From NCBI RefSeq assembly GCF_963667985.1, contig NZ_OY764081.1, positions 1,178,001 through 1,242,000 of the forward strand: 64,000 bases of DNA. Reading direction: 5' to 3'. Both the position numbers and the translations under genes were made by a program. Positions within the stretch are counted from its first letter, which is position 1. Every line of letters starts with the position of its first letter. Positions 42,777 to 51,337 of the stretch are shown one piece after another. The notes under the pieces were generated by a model. The model searched no databases. It worked only from the letters and a program-made list of their open reading frames with translations, and had not been told where the DNA came from. Source of the stretch: an uncultured Methanocorpusculum sp. (GTDB lineage Archaea > Halobacteriota > Methanomicrobia > Methanomicrobiales > Methanocorpusculaceae).

Positions 42777-43544
42777 ATGACCTGGAGCCCTCCCCTCTCC
42801 GAGCACCTAAACGACAGGAACATCAGCCTCCCGCCCTCGAGATTTCGCCTCTTCATCCTGATATACTGGCTTCTCTTTGGAATCGTCATCGTCGGCATGT
42901 GGACGCTCCTGTACGACGGCATCATCCCGATAGACGCCGTCTCCCTCTCGTCATCCGGCACCCCATTCCAGGCCCTCTATCTCGCACCGTTCAGCCATGA
43001 AATACCGCAGCATCTCCTGACAAACGTTTTCACCTTCTTCCTTCTGGGCGTTTCCCTGACGATCATCACCGCCCTGTTTCGAAAACTCGACAGCCGGTTT
43101 TACCTCTGCCCCTTTATCGCCTGCATCCTTTTTGTCACCATCCTTCCCTTCACCTTCTCGACGGCCCTTCTTCTCGTCCCGAATCTGGAACTGGTGGATA
43201 TCGTCGGATTCTCAGGCATCGTATCTGCCGTCCTTGGGATGACGATCGTCATACTCTCCTATATCATCTGGAAAAATTTTGAAAGCCTCCGATTTTTCAT
43301 CGGGACGATTCTCGTCTCGGTAGCGGTATTTTTCCTCCTCCCGCTTGCAGAATTCAGAAACGCCCACGCCGCCGTCCCCAATACCGCTCACCAGATCGGA
43401 TTTCTCTACGGCGTCCTCATCACGTGGCTGATCGGCGCCGCCCTGATGACCAAGTCAAAGAAGCGTGCGTATCTCTATCTTGCGGCACTTCTGGCGGCAC
43501 TTTTCCTGCCGATCATCCTGTTCGGCATAACGGTTCTGCTGTAA
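42777..43544 (+). CDS. Rhomboid-family intramembrane serine protease
   Basis: 255 residues from ATG 42777; GTG 42753 is the alternative and would add eight residues. Six to seven membrane segments. HLLTNVFTFFLLG holds the His/Asn pair of TM2, VGFSGIVSAVLGM carries the catalytic Ser in a G-x-S-G context, and AHQIGFLYGVLITW the catalytic His. The essential Ser/His dyad is thus present, so the protein should be active. Rhomboids cut membrane proteins within or near the membrane; the substrate is not known. Monocistronic, convergent with the transporter at 43560. Confidence 0.82.
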   Translation: MTWSPPLSEHLNDRNISLPPSRFRLFILIYWLLFGIVIVGMWTLLYDGIIPIDAVSLSSSGTPFQALYLAPFSHEIPQHLLTNVFTFFLLGVSLTIITALFRKLDSRFYLCPFIACILFVTILPFTFSTALLLVPNLELVDIVGFSGIVSAVLGMTIVILSYIIWKNFESLRFFIGTILVSVAVFFLLPLAEFRNAHAAVPNTAHQIGFLYGVLITWLIGAALMTKSKKRAYLYLAALLAALFLPIILFGITVLL

Positions 43545-43559
43545 AAAGGCCGCCTTTTC

Positions 43560-44636
43560 TCACTTCTTCTCTTCATGCACGTGAACGTGATGCATGTCCG
43601 CTCCGTGCGGATGATCGTGCTCCAGACGTTCATGCAGATGTTCATGACTGTGTTCCCCTTCCACCGGCTGGGTATGAACATGCGTATGATGGGCGTCGTC
43701 ATGCCCATGCCGGTGGTCATGCATCACCGACTCGTGGATATGCTTATGCATATGGCCGCCCGTCGCCGCAAAATACGCTCCGACCGCCATCACGCCGGCC
43801 GCCAGAGCGAACAGAGGCGTAAGCGGCGTCTGGAAAACTGCAAAGGAAATCGCCGCTCCGATAAACGGCGCCACCGCATAAAACGCACTCGTCTTCGCCG
43901 CCCCAAGATCCCGCTGGGCCCGGACATACAGATAGATCGAAAGACCGTACGCGAAAAATCCCAAAACCAGCGCCGCGATCACGCTTATGAGATCCGTCTG
44001 CATCCCGGACGCCAGAAACGCGATCAAAAGAGCTCCTGATCCGGCGCCGAACCCTTTCACAATCACGATCTGCATCGGATTTTTCAGCGAAAGCATCCGC
44101 GTACAATTGTTCTCCACACCCCAGCACACACAGGCCAGAAGAACGAGGAGCGACCCGGCCGAAAACGAAAAACTGCTGGCATCCTCCACCGTCAAAAGAA
44201 TACTCCCGGCGACGATCAGCAGAATCGCGATCCACAGGCGCCTATCGATCGTCTCCCGAAAGAGTAACAGCGCCACAAGAGCCGTCGTTACGATCTCGAA
44301 ATTATTCAAAAGAGACGCGTTCGCCGCAGTCGTCATGGATAGACCCAGCATCAGTAAAATCGGCGCCGCGATATCCAAAACGATCATCCCGATCACAAAC
44401 GGCAGATCTTTCCTTGTAAGCGGCGCCTCTTTTCGCTCCCGGTTCTTCCTCTGGGTCACGAGGTTCACCGCGAACATCCCGATACCCGCCCCCAGATACA
44501 AAAGGGCCGCCATCAGTTCGGGGGACGTCGTTTCCAGCAGGATCTTCGAGACCGGCGCACTGATACCGTACAAAACGGCCGCCAGGATCGCAAATCCGAT
44601 CACCAGTCTGCCTGCGGAAACATGCATACTTTCCAT
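43560..44636 (-). CDS. EamA/DMT-family transporter with a histidine-rich tail
   Basis: 358 residues. Residues about 1-295 contain ten membrane segments in two EamA halves (LAAVLYGISAPVSKILLE at the start; ACVCWGVENNCTRML begins the second half). The last 63 residues have about 22 histidines in patterns such as HDHRHGHDDAHHTHVHT and HSHEHLHERLEHDHPHG, an obvious metal-binding tail, probably cytoplasmic. This addition is typical of zinc, nickel or cobalt transporters or storage proteins, so this DMT protein may carry a metal or a metal complex, or the tail may sense metal. Methanogens need much nickel and cobalt, but the metal cannot be read from the sequence. Confidence 0.82.
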   Translation of the reverse strand: MESMHVSAGRLVIGFAILAAVLYGISAPVSKILLETTSPELMAALLYLGAGIGMFAVNLVTQRKNRERKEAPLTRKDLPFVIGMIVLDIAAPILLMLGLSMTTAANASLLNNFEIVTTALVALLLFRETIDRRLWIAILLIVAGSILLTVEDASSFSFSAGSLLVLLACVCWGVENNCTRMLSLKNPMQIVIVKGFGAGSGALLIAFLASGMQTDLISVIAALVLGFFAYGLSIYLYVRAQRDLGAAKTSAFYAVAPFIGAAISFAVFQTPLTPLFALAAGVMAVGAYFAATGGHMHKHIHESVMHDHRHGHDDAHHTHVHTQPVEGEHSHEHLHERLEHDHPHGADMHHVHVHEEKK

Positions 44637-44722
44637 TGGTCACGGACCGTAATGAGGTTTTTCATACTTTTTCTGTCCCCCATCACTGGATTTATCTGTG
44701 TCCGGGGTGATATACTGAATAA

Positions 44723-45310
44723 ATGCCCTTATCCGTTCTTGCCATCACAACTTCCCCGCGTCGTCACGGAAACTCCGAGTCCGCGCTCGACACGGTGCTC
44801 GAATCGTTTTCCGGGATGTCGGTGGAAAAGGTCGTCTTGAACGATCTCAACATCAATCCCTGCAGAGGCTGCGGGAAATGCGAAAAGACCGGCGTATGCA
44901 TCCATGAAGACGACTTCGCCGAACTCGGCGAAAAAATCCGTTCCTGCGATCTTCTTGTTTTCGCCTCCCCGGTCTATTCCATGTCGGTCTGTGCCCAGGG
45001 AAAAATGCTCATCGACCGGTGTCAGGTGTTCTGGTCGAGAAAGTATGTCCTTCACGATCTCTCGATCCCGGAAGGAAAGAAGTTTGGGATGTTCATCTCC
45101 GTTTCCGGGCAGAAACGCGAAGGGATCTTCGATCACACCGTGCCTGTTGCCCAGTTCCTCTTCGACGTGTCCCAGATCCCGCCTTCACGGATCCGGTATC
45201 TCCTTTTGCCGGGCTTTGACAAGATCAGCGATTTCCGGAAAAATCCCGAGGCGATCGCCAAAGCAAAAGAAGCCGGCGATGCGATGGCGGCACTGATGGT
45301 GGAAGAATGA
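44723..45310 (+). CDS. Iron-sulfur flavoprotein (Isf-like), copy 1
   Basis: 195 residues, flavodoxin-like fold with FMN-binding start (ITTSPRRHGNSES). The 4Fe-4S motif is NPCRGCGKCEKTGVC (C-x2-C-x2-C-x5-C, about residues 48-60), the compact motif known from Methanosarcina Isf. SPVYSMSVCAQGKMLIDRC is the second FMN region. Isf proteins pass electrons, for instance from ferredoxin, to oxygen or peroxide, and protect against oxidants. The next gene overlaps by four bases, so the two are a coupled pair and may form a heterodimer. Confidence 0.85.
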   Translation: MPLSVLAITTSPRRHGNSESALDTVLESFSGMSVEKVVLNDLNINPCRGCGKCEKTGVCIHEDDFAELGEKIRSCDLLVFASPVYSMSVCAQGKMLIDRCQVFWSRKYVLHDLSIPEGKKFGMFISVSGQKREGIFDHTVPVAQFLFDVSQIPPSRIRYLLLPGFDKISDFRKNPEAIAKAKEAGDAMAALMVEE

Positions 45311-45909
45311 CCACCATGCTCGTGATCAACGGAAGCCCGCGCAAATTCGGGAACACCGAGACGGTGCTGAATGCCTTCGTCGAAGGGGCGAAGGAGGCCG
45401 GCGCCGAAGTTACGGTCATCCGTCTGGTCGAGATCGATCAAAAAAACTGCAAAGGTTGCAATGCCTGCCATAATAGCGGGGTCTGTACGATAAAAGACGC
45501 CCTGACGCCGGTGTTCGATCAGATGCTGCAGTCGGACATTCTGGTTCTGGCATCGCCGATCTACTCGATGACGGTGACCGCCGAGATGAAGTCATTCATC
45601 GACCGGGGGCAGTTTTTGTGGGCCCAGAAGTTCATTCGAAAGACGCTGGTCTTCGATACCGAACATCTCGCAAAGCATATGGGCGTGTTTCTTGCGACGT
45701 CGGGGCAGGATCTTTCGTATATTTTCGATTCGGCGTTCCCGGTGGTCCGGGCGTTTTTCAATGATTCGGGATTCACCTATTCGGAGAACGTGCTGTTTCC
45801 GGGCATGGATAAGCACGGCGGGGTGCACAACTGGCCGGAGAGCGTGGTCGAGGCAAAAAAACGCGGTGGCGAGATCGTGAAGAAGATGGATATGATATTG
45901 AAGGCCTGA
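45307..45909 (+). CDS. Iron-sulfur flavoprotein (Isf-like), copy 2
   Basis: 200 residues with the same layout as its neighbour: INGSPRKFGNTETVLNAF for the FMN phosphate, CKGCNACHNSGVC as the 4Fe-4S motif (C-x2-C-x2-C-x5-C) and SPIYSMTVTAEMKSFIDRG. It starts with an ATGA overlap on copy 1. Isf is known as an oligomer with clusters and FMN placed across subunits, so two coupled copies may build a mixed complex. Likely cytoplasmic oxidative-stress or electron-transfer role. Confidence 0.85.
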   Translation: MTTMLVINGSPRKFGNTETVLNAFVEGAKEAGAEVTVIRLVEIDQKNCKGCNACHNSGVCTIKDALTPVFDQMLQSDILVLASPIYSMTVTAEMKSFIDRGQFLWAQKFIRKTLVFDTEHLAKHMGVFLATSGQDLSYIFDSAFPVVRAFFNDSGFTYSENVLFPGMDKHGGVHNWPESVVEAKKRGGEIVKKMDMILKA

Positions 45910-45913
45910 CCCT

Positions 45914-46765
45914 TCACCGTTTTTTAATCAGGGTCGAGTATCCCCGAATCACTTTTTTCTTCCAGAACTCTTCCGGCCGATCCTCTAAAAGAGCCTCGGC
46001 GGTGTGCATGTCGGCTCGTGCCGCGACCGCGTCCCTCGCAAGCGACCGCTTTACTTCGTTTTTCTGCCGCATCGGGGTAAACGAAAGATCGCAGACGACG
46101 TCCCAGAAGACGAGTCCTTCTGCCGGCGCCGGATGGACCCGTTCCGTCGGTGAGGCAAGAAGCTCGTCGATGAGTTCGGGTTCGCAAAGGGCGAGGCCTA
46201 CGGTCTGCAAAGCGCCGGCCATCCCTCTGACCATGTTCCAGAGAAAACTTTTCGCGGCGACCTCGAAGACCGGGCAACCGTCCGATCCAGGAAACACTTC
46301 GGCCCGGGTCACGGTCCGAACCGGATCACGGCCGGCCTCCATTTTCGCAAACCCGCTGAAATTGTGCGTCCCGATCAGACGGGACGCCGTGTCCTGCATT
46401 CGGGAAACATCCGCAGGATAGGGGAAATAATACCGGTAGCTTCGTTCCCGTGCGGCGTATCGCGGATAAAACTCGTCGTCAACTTCGGCGGCTCCGATAC
46501 ACCAGATATCGTCCGGCAGATGAAAGTTCAGCGCTTCGACTGCGAGTTCGGGTTTATCGGTCGTGATCGAAAACAGCTGTCTTCTCGCACTCACGCCCTT
46601 GTCGGTCCGTCCCGCGGTCCGAAAATGCGCCTCCTTTGCGTCGGAAAAGAGCCCGAGCTCGATGCCGCCGGCCACAAACTCTCCCTCCACGGTTCGTTTA
46701 TGCGGCTGGTACTGGGAGCCGGCGAAGTTTTGTCCCCGGTATCCTGCAAGGAAGGCGAGCTTCAT
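45914..46765 (-). CDS. truA: tRNA pseudouridine synthase A
   Basis: 283 residues. TruA converts uridines 38-40 of the tRNA anticodon arm to pseudouridine. The catalytic Asp lies in AGRTDKGVSARRQLF (about residue 56); the start KLAFLAGYRGQNFAGSQYQP is the RNA-binding first strand and loop, and FLWNMVRGMAGAL is the late conserved block. Its first four bases overlap the end of the PHP-domain gene at 46762, which is translated first in the same minus-strand operon. Confidence 0.92.
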   Translation of the reverse strand: MKLAFLAGYRGQNFAGSQYQPHKRTVEGEFVAGGIELGLFSDAKEAHFRTAGRTDKGVSARRQLFSITTDKPELAVEALNFHLPDDIWCIGAAEVDDEFYPRYAARERSYRYYFPYPADVSRMQDTASRLIGTHNFSGFAKMEAGRDPVRTVTRAEVFPGSDGCPVFEVAAKSFLWNMVRGMAGALQTVGLALCEPELIDELLASPTERVHPAPAEGLVFWDVVCDLSFTPMRQKNEVKRSLARDAVAARADMHTAEALLEDRPEEFWKKKVIRGYSTLIKKR

Positions 46766-47460
46766 CTCATCCGCCGGGGTTTGAGCCGGGAGGTCTGCCG
46801 GCGGACCTTTCGAACCACGTTATTGAATGACTGGGAGGTGTAGGTCCGAATCGGCGTCTTTTTACATTTGCTCTCGATCTTTCCCTTTCTGATCGCGTCG
46901 AGGACGGACGCGACGGTCCGTTCCTCCGCGTCGATGATATTGATCCCGTAGCCGACGAACTGGCAGGTGTGGGCATCCGACCCGGCGGTCATGGGTATAT
47001 GGTATTTTTTCGCGAACTTTGCGGCCCGGGAATTCGCGGTCCCGATATAGTATCTGCTGTTGAACACTTCAATCGCGTCCGCATCCCGCAGAGCGTCCGG
47101 CGAGTGGAGACCGACCGCATGCCGCCAGCGGTGGTAGGGGTGGGGAACGATCGTCAGGCAGCCCTCGTGTTTCGCCTCACGGATCGTTTCGAGCACATCC
47201 TTTCCCAGCTCGAACACCTTCGTCGTGCCGAGCACGAGGAGGTGCCCCTGTTTTGTCGAGACCTCGATCCCCGGGATGATCAGGATCCCGGGTTTTTTCA
47301 GTGCGAGCGCCTGCTTTGCTCCCTCGGTCGTATCATGGTCGGTTATCGCGATCGCATCCAGTCCGCGTTCCTTCGCTTTTGTGATGACGTCTTTGACGGG
47401 GCACTTTCCGTCCGCCGAAGCACTTGTGTGGATATGCAGATCGCAGGTAATGAGAACCAT
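46762..47460 (-). CDS. PHP-domain metal-dependent phosphoesterase
   Basis: 232 residues from ATG 47460. The first metal ligands come at once: DLHIHTSASADG, then AITDHDTTEG, a GIEVSTKQGHLL block with Glu and His, IVPHPYH, and TAGSDAHTC near residue 160. These are the conserved His/Asp/Glu residues of a trinuclear PHP site. Stand-alone archaeal PHP proteins hydrolyse phosphoesters; histidinol phosphate or nucleotide substrates are known in the superfamily. Operon with truA. Confidence 0.88.
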   Translation of the reverse strand: MVLITCDLHIHTSASADGKCPVKDVITKAKERGLDAIAITDHDTTEGAKQALALKKPGILIIPGIEVSTKQGHLLVLGTTKVFELGKDVLETIREAKHEGCLTIVPHPYHRWRHAVGLHSPDALRDADAIEVFNSRYYIGTANSRAAKFAKKYHIPMTAGSDAHTCQFVGYGINIIDAEERTVASVLDAIRKGKIESKCKKTPIRTYTSQSFNNVVRKVRRQTSRLKPRRMR

Positions 47461-47507
47461 CTTACGGTAATTACTATGTAAGTACAAAAACATAAGGATA
47501 ACATACA

Positions 47508-48935
47508 ATGCATGTTCTCTTTCCCACAGGACGCCAGAGTGCCCCCTCCCTCGTTCTGGCATTATCCAAGGTAACCGAGTTTACCTGTGAGATCGTCGAA
47601 ACAGGCGAAATTGCTTCTTTTTTAACGCCCGGATCATTAGAAAAGCTCATTCATGCGCACCCCTGCGATCTTGCGGTCGTTTCCGGGATGTGCACGGCGT
47701 CTTTTCGTGATACGGAAAAGAGAACAGGCGTTCCAGTCAGGAAAGGAACGCGCCACGCGGCCGACATGGGAATGTGCGTCCCGCTGATATCCACCGGCAG
47801 GCTTTCAGCGGATATGCCGGCAGATGATATGCTTGCCGAAGAGAAGAGGAAAGCCGCCAGAGAAAATCTGATCCTTGCGGAGTTCGAGGCCGAGCCGTTT
47901 TTCACGATCCGGGATCTCAAGATCGGCGGCACCTCGCGGATCAAGGTGATCCACGAGATCATGGATGCCCACCGTCATCCCTTCCTTCGGGAAGCGGTGA
48001 TTCGTGCCCATGAAAACGGGGCCGACATCGTGGATCTCGGGTTCGGGTTCGATGCGACCGAGGATGATGTGGTAAGGTGTTTTTCGATGGCGGCGGATCT
48101 GGATATCCCGCTTTCGATCGACACGCTGGACCCGGAACTTATCGAAGCTTCGCTGTTTCGTGCGGATCTGATCCTTTCGCTTACGAAAGAAACGATCCCT
48201 CTTCTCGCAGAAAAAATCATAGAGGCGGGAGCAGCGGTCGTTTTGATCCCGCGGGACGGCGCATCTCTCGAGGAGACGATTTCGTCGGCCCTGGATACCG
48301 GCCTTTTCAAGATCCTCGCCGATCCGCTCCTCCAGCCGCCGCTTTCGGGGATGACCCGGTCTCTTGCCGGCTATCTGCCGGCGACGGTTTGTCCAAAAGT
48401 GCTTGGATGCGTGAATGTCGTCGAAATGGTGGACGCGGACAGTCCGGGGATCTGCGCTATGCTTGCGTCGGTCGCGGCGGAAACGGGGAGTGCGTGCCTG
48501 TTGATCTCCGAACACTCGGACAAAACGCATGGGGCCACCGCCGAGATGCGGCGTGCGGTCGAGATGATGACCCTGTCAAGGGGCCGGCCGTATCCGAAAG
48601 ATGCCGGTCTCGATCTGTTGATCCTCAAAGAAAAACGCTGCCGGCGGGAACCTCCCCTCCTCTACGAAGAGATCCGGGATGCCGGGATTCCTTCGGATTC
48701 CCTCGTGTATGATCCGAAAGGAAACTTCCGTATCGGGATCGAAAACGGTTATATCGTCGCTGTCAGAGATGGAAAGGCCATCCGGGGAACCTCATGGTAT
48801 GATGTCTTCTCTGCGATCCTTGCAGAAAACGGCGTCTCGCTTCTGGATCATGCGGCGTATCTGGGAAAAGAGCTGTATAAGGCGGAGCTTGCCCTGCGGT
48901 TTGGTCGAAGCTTCGAGCAGGACGGGAACTTCTGA
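47508..48935 (+). CDS. Dihydropteroate synthase-like protein (archaeal, TIGR00284 type)
   Basis: 475 residues. The N-terminal 150 residues are an archaeal-specific domain (KGTRHAADMGMCVPLIST is its strongest block); residues about 165-330 form the DHPS-like TIM barrel: DIVDLGFGFDATEDD and DIPLSIDTLDPELIEASL. The C-terminus is again special (FRIGIENGYIVAVRDGKAIRG). Archaea with methanopterin make the pterin-arene bond by a different route, and this family has been considered for that, but the reaction is not established here. The CbiZ-like gene follows after two bases, in one operon. Confidence 0.82.
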   Translation: MHVLFPTGRQSAPSLVLALSKVTEFTCEIVETGEIASFLTPGSLEKLIHAHPCDLAVVSGMCTASFRDTEKRTGVPVRKGTRHAADMGMCVPLISTGRLSADMPADDMLAEEKRKAARENLILAEFEAEPFFTIRDLKIGGTSRIKVIHEIMDAHRHPFLREAVIRAHENGADIVDLGFGFDATEDDVVRCFSMAADLDIPLSIDTLDPELIEASLFRADLILSLTKETIPLLAEKIIEAGAAVVLIPRDGASLEETISSALDTGLFKILADPLLQPPLSGMTRSLAGYLPATVCPKVLGCVNVVEMVDADSPGICAMLASVAAETGSACLLISEHSDKTHGATAEMRRAVEMMTLSRGRPYPKDAGLDLLILKEKRCRREPPLLYEEIRDAGIPSDSLVYDPKGNFRIGIENGYIVAVRDGKAIRGTSWYDVFSAILAENGVSLLDHAAYLGKELYKAELALRFGRSFEQDGNF

Positions 48936-48937
48936 CC

Positions 48938-49861
48938 ATGCGGTATTATCTGCGCAAGGATGTTTTGATCGTTCGGGGGGATTTTCGGGCGGCAAGCAAC
49001 GGTATCGACGGCGGCCTTGCGGACGTCAGATCGATTCTGAACATCTCGGTCCCGCGGCTTTTTTCCGAGGACGCTTCCCGGCACATCAGCACGGTCTCGA
49101 TGCGGAACGGATTTCTGCATCCGTATTTCGGTCTTCTGACCGCTCTCCCGATCACGAACCTCTGCATAGCCCGCTATGACTATGTTACGGTTTTTGTGAC
49201 CGCCACCGTTTCAGACCGGAACCGGACGATAAACATCATCGTCACGATTGACCGTCCGCTCACCGACGCCGCTTTGCTCGGCGCCATGATGACGGTCACC
49301 GAAGCGAAAATGCAGGTGATCACGGCCAGAAAAGTTCCGGGAAGTGCTCTCTCGACGGACGCCGTGGTTGTAGCCTGTGAAAAAACGGACGGTATCCCTG
49401 AGGCGTTTGCAGGACCCCTTACCGAGACCGGGATGCGGATCTCAAAAGCCGTATCCCATGCCCTGACCGAAGCTCTCGTCCGGTTCGACAACTATCTTCT
49501 CTCCACCTGGGGCGTGACTCGCGGCTGGTCGAGAGGCAATCCCGCGATCGTCAAACGGCACCGGCCGTCGTTTTTCATCTACAGCAGGTACGGGGGAGAC
49601 CACTGGAACTAATGGATCCCGGAGGACTGCCCCTATTATCCCTGCCATAATTATGCCGACCAGCAGTGCAGTTTCTGCTACTGCCCCCTCTATCCGTGCA
49701 TGGACACGGAGTACGGGCAGATGATCGAGACGCCGCATGGCGAGATATGGAGCTGCATGGACTGCCGTCTGGTTCACGAACCGCGGATAGCGAATCATCT
49801 TCTCGCAAATCCCGAAGCAGGCGTTTTGGAACTGAAATCGTTAAAAAAGAAAAATATTTAG
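48938..49861 (+). pseudogene. cbiZ: Adenosylcobinamide amidohydrolase CbiZ with a Cys-rich C-terminal domain, split by an in-frame TAA
   Basis: Residues 1-224 (48938-49612) are CbiZ: GGLADVRSILNISVP, the block GAMMTVTEAKMQVITA and LSTDAVVVACE. CbiZ removes the side chain of adenosylcobinamide to adenosylcobyric acid, for salvage of corrinoids. TAA at 49610-49612 ends the protein, yet the same frame goes on without any start codon: WIPEDCPYYPCHNYADQQC, CYCPLYPCMD and IWSCMDCRLVH, a typical Cys-rich zf-like domain (PF04071) that I remember as a partner of CbiZ proteins, ending at TAG 49859-49861. The downstream gene overlaps that last stop by three bases, which also suggests the longer frame is the original end. 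The first part alone may still work. Confidence 0.75.
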
Positions 49862-50043
49862 AGACCGAGCTTTTTTGCAAGCTCTTCTAATGGGATGCCG
49901 TGTACCATTACAGCTTCGCGAATGGTCTCGTTGTTTGCGATCGCGCAGCCGAGACAGCCCATGCCGAAGCTCTGAAGGGTTGCTGCCGCTTCGGGTTTCT
50001 CGCGGAGAAGGTCGGCGATAGTTGAATCAAGTGTGATTGCCAT
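49858..50043 (-). CDS. DUF1858 domain protein
   Basis: 61 residues, the complete small helical domain known from hybrid-cluster-protein neighbourhoods: TLDSTIADLLREKPEAAATL, then FGMGCLGCAIANNETIREAV with a C-x2-C pair, and GIPLEELAKKLGL. The two cysteines suggest a redox disulfide or metal site. Short redox partner proteins of this type are common in anaerobes. Convergent with the CbiZ gene, ends overlapping. Confidence 0.85.
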   Translation of the reverse strand: MAITLDSTIADLLREKPEAAATLQSFGMGCLGCAIANNETIREAVMVHGIPLEELAKKLGL

Positions 50044-50098
50044 GGTACTATGTTGGCGGGATTACTACTTGATATTTCCGAAGAAGATACCAAAAAAA

Positions 50099-51337
50099 TC
50101 AGTGGGAAGAGGTGCCGTGCGCCGAAGAGATCACGGCCGCTTTCTTCTCGAAGGTCAGGACCTCACTCCATGGAAGATCGACCCATTTGCCGTTTTGAAG
50201 CCGCATCACATCATATGACAGGTAGGCATCTCCCTTCTCGTCGAAGACGATCGTTCCGGTAAGGCCGACATGCCGGATCAGGTCGAGACCTTCCCTGATA
50301 CCGTCCGCCGTATATCCGCTGTGTTCGATTGCCTGGGACACCACGATCATCGTGTCGTATCCGTAGATCGAGTCGCGGGTCATCATCTCTTCTCCGAATG
50401 TCTCTTCATAATGGTCCTGATACGAGGGGTCGGAGATCCTTCTTGCCTGGGAAAAACCGATCAGGCCTTCGGAGTATTCGCCGACTTCCAGCGGGACCTG
50501 CCGGTTCGTTACCATGTCCGATCCGAACCAGGTCGGGTCGAGTCCCTCCTTTTCCGCGGCCAGCATGATCTCTATGCACTGGCTCGGGTTTACGATCATA
50601 AGAACGGACTGGGGGTCGGTGTTCTTCATTGCGGTGATGATCTCGGTCGTATTCACCGTGTCCGAGTCGGGGACCGTAATGGAGGAGACGATATGCATAT
50701 CCGGATACGAGGTGTTGGCTTCGTTCAGGAATGCGGCTTTGAGACTTTTTCCGTAACTGGTGTCAAGGCTGATCAGCATCACGTTTTGCGTTTCGTTTCT
50801 TCCGCCGATGATCTTTGCCATGCCGGCGCCGAGATAGATATCTGACGAGACCGTTCGATACACGTAATTGCCGTATGCCGAGAGGCTGGCAGAGGTTGCG
50901 GCAGGCGAGATGAGAACGATCTCGTACGACTCTGCATACGGGGCGAGGGCAAGAGTGACCGTACTTGTCAATGCGCCGATCACTACCGGGATTCCCCGTT
51001 CTTTGATCTCCTTGAACTGGGCTTTTGCGAGCGTGACGTTTCCTTTATTGTTGTAGTACTCGACCCGGACCGGGACGCCCCGGATGCCGCCCTCTTCATT
51101 GATGTCTTCGACCGCGAGTTCGATTCCCCGCATATACTCGACACCGAACTCCGCCATTTCTCCTTCAAACGGCATGGAAACCGCGATGACCACTTCGTCT
51201 TCTGGAAACGGCGTGGTAATGATCGTTCCAAACGGGTGGAATGCGACGATGAACATGATGACCGTCAGAATGATAATTCCAGCGGTGATGTACTTCGCTG
51301 CTTTCGTCTGCGGCGGTTTTTCGTGATGATGGGACAT
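50099..51337 (-). CDS. Membrane-anchored amino-acid/amide-type substrate-binding protein (Peripla_BP_6)
   Basis: 412 residues. A His-rich start (SHHHEKPPQ), one uncleaved-looking membrane helix (about 15-34) and then a type I periplasmic binding fold: VIAVSMPFEGEMAEFGVEYM, GIELAVEDINEEGGIRGVPV, and VVIGALTSTVTLALAPYAE as the hinge and ligand region. LivJ-type proteins bind branched-chain amino acids, amides or urea. No ABC permease or ATPase lies nearby. Instead it starts directly after the stop of the Nramp/5TM gene, so the two work together. It is anchored by a helix rather than a lipid. Confidence 0.82.
   Translation of the reverse strand: MSHHHEKPPQTKAAKYITAGIIILTVIMFIVAFHPFGTIITTPFPEDEVVIAVSMPFEGEMAEFGVEYMRGIELAVEDINEEGGIRGVPVRVEYYNNKGNVTLAKAQFKEIKERGIPVVIGALTSTVTLALAPYAESYEIVLISPAATSASLSAYGNYVYRTVSSDIYLGAGMAKIIGGRNETQNVMLISLDTSYGKSLKAAFLNEANTSYPDMHIVSSITVPDSDTVNTTEIITAMKNTDPQSVLMIVNPSQCIEIMLAAEKEGLDPTWFGSDMVTNRQVPLEVGEYSEGLIGFSQARRISDPSYQDHYEETFGEEMMTRDSIYGYDTMIVVSQAIEHSGYTADGIREGLDLIRHVGLTGTIVFDEKGDAYLSYDVMRLQNGKWVDLPWSEVLTFEKKAAVISSAHGTSSH

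Noticed and set aside
47805..48530. Minus-strand frame opposite the DHPS-like gene
   Set aside because: Arg/Asp-rich antisense frame with no motif; the plus strand gene is well supported.
49610..49612. Recoding of the stop in cbiZ as pyrrolysine
   Set aside because: The codon is TAA, whereas pyrrolysine uses TAG, and no pyl genes are in the window.
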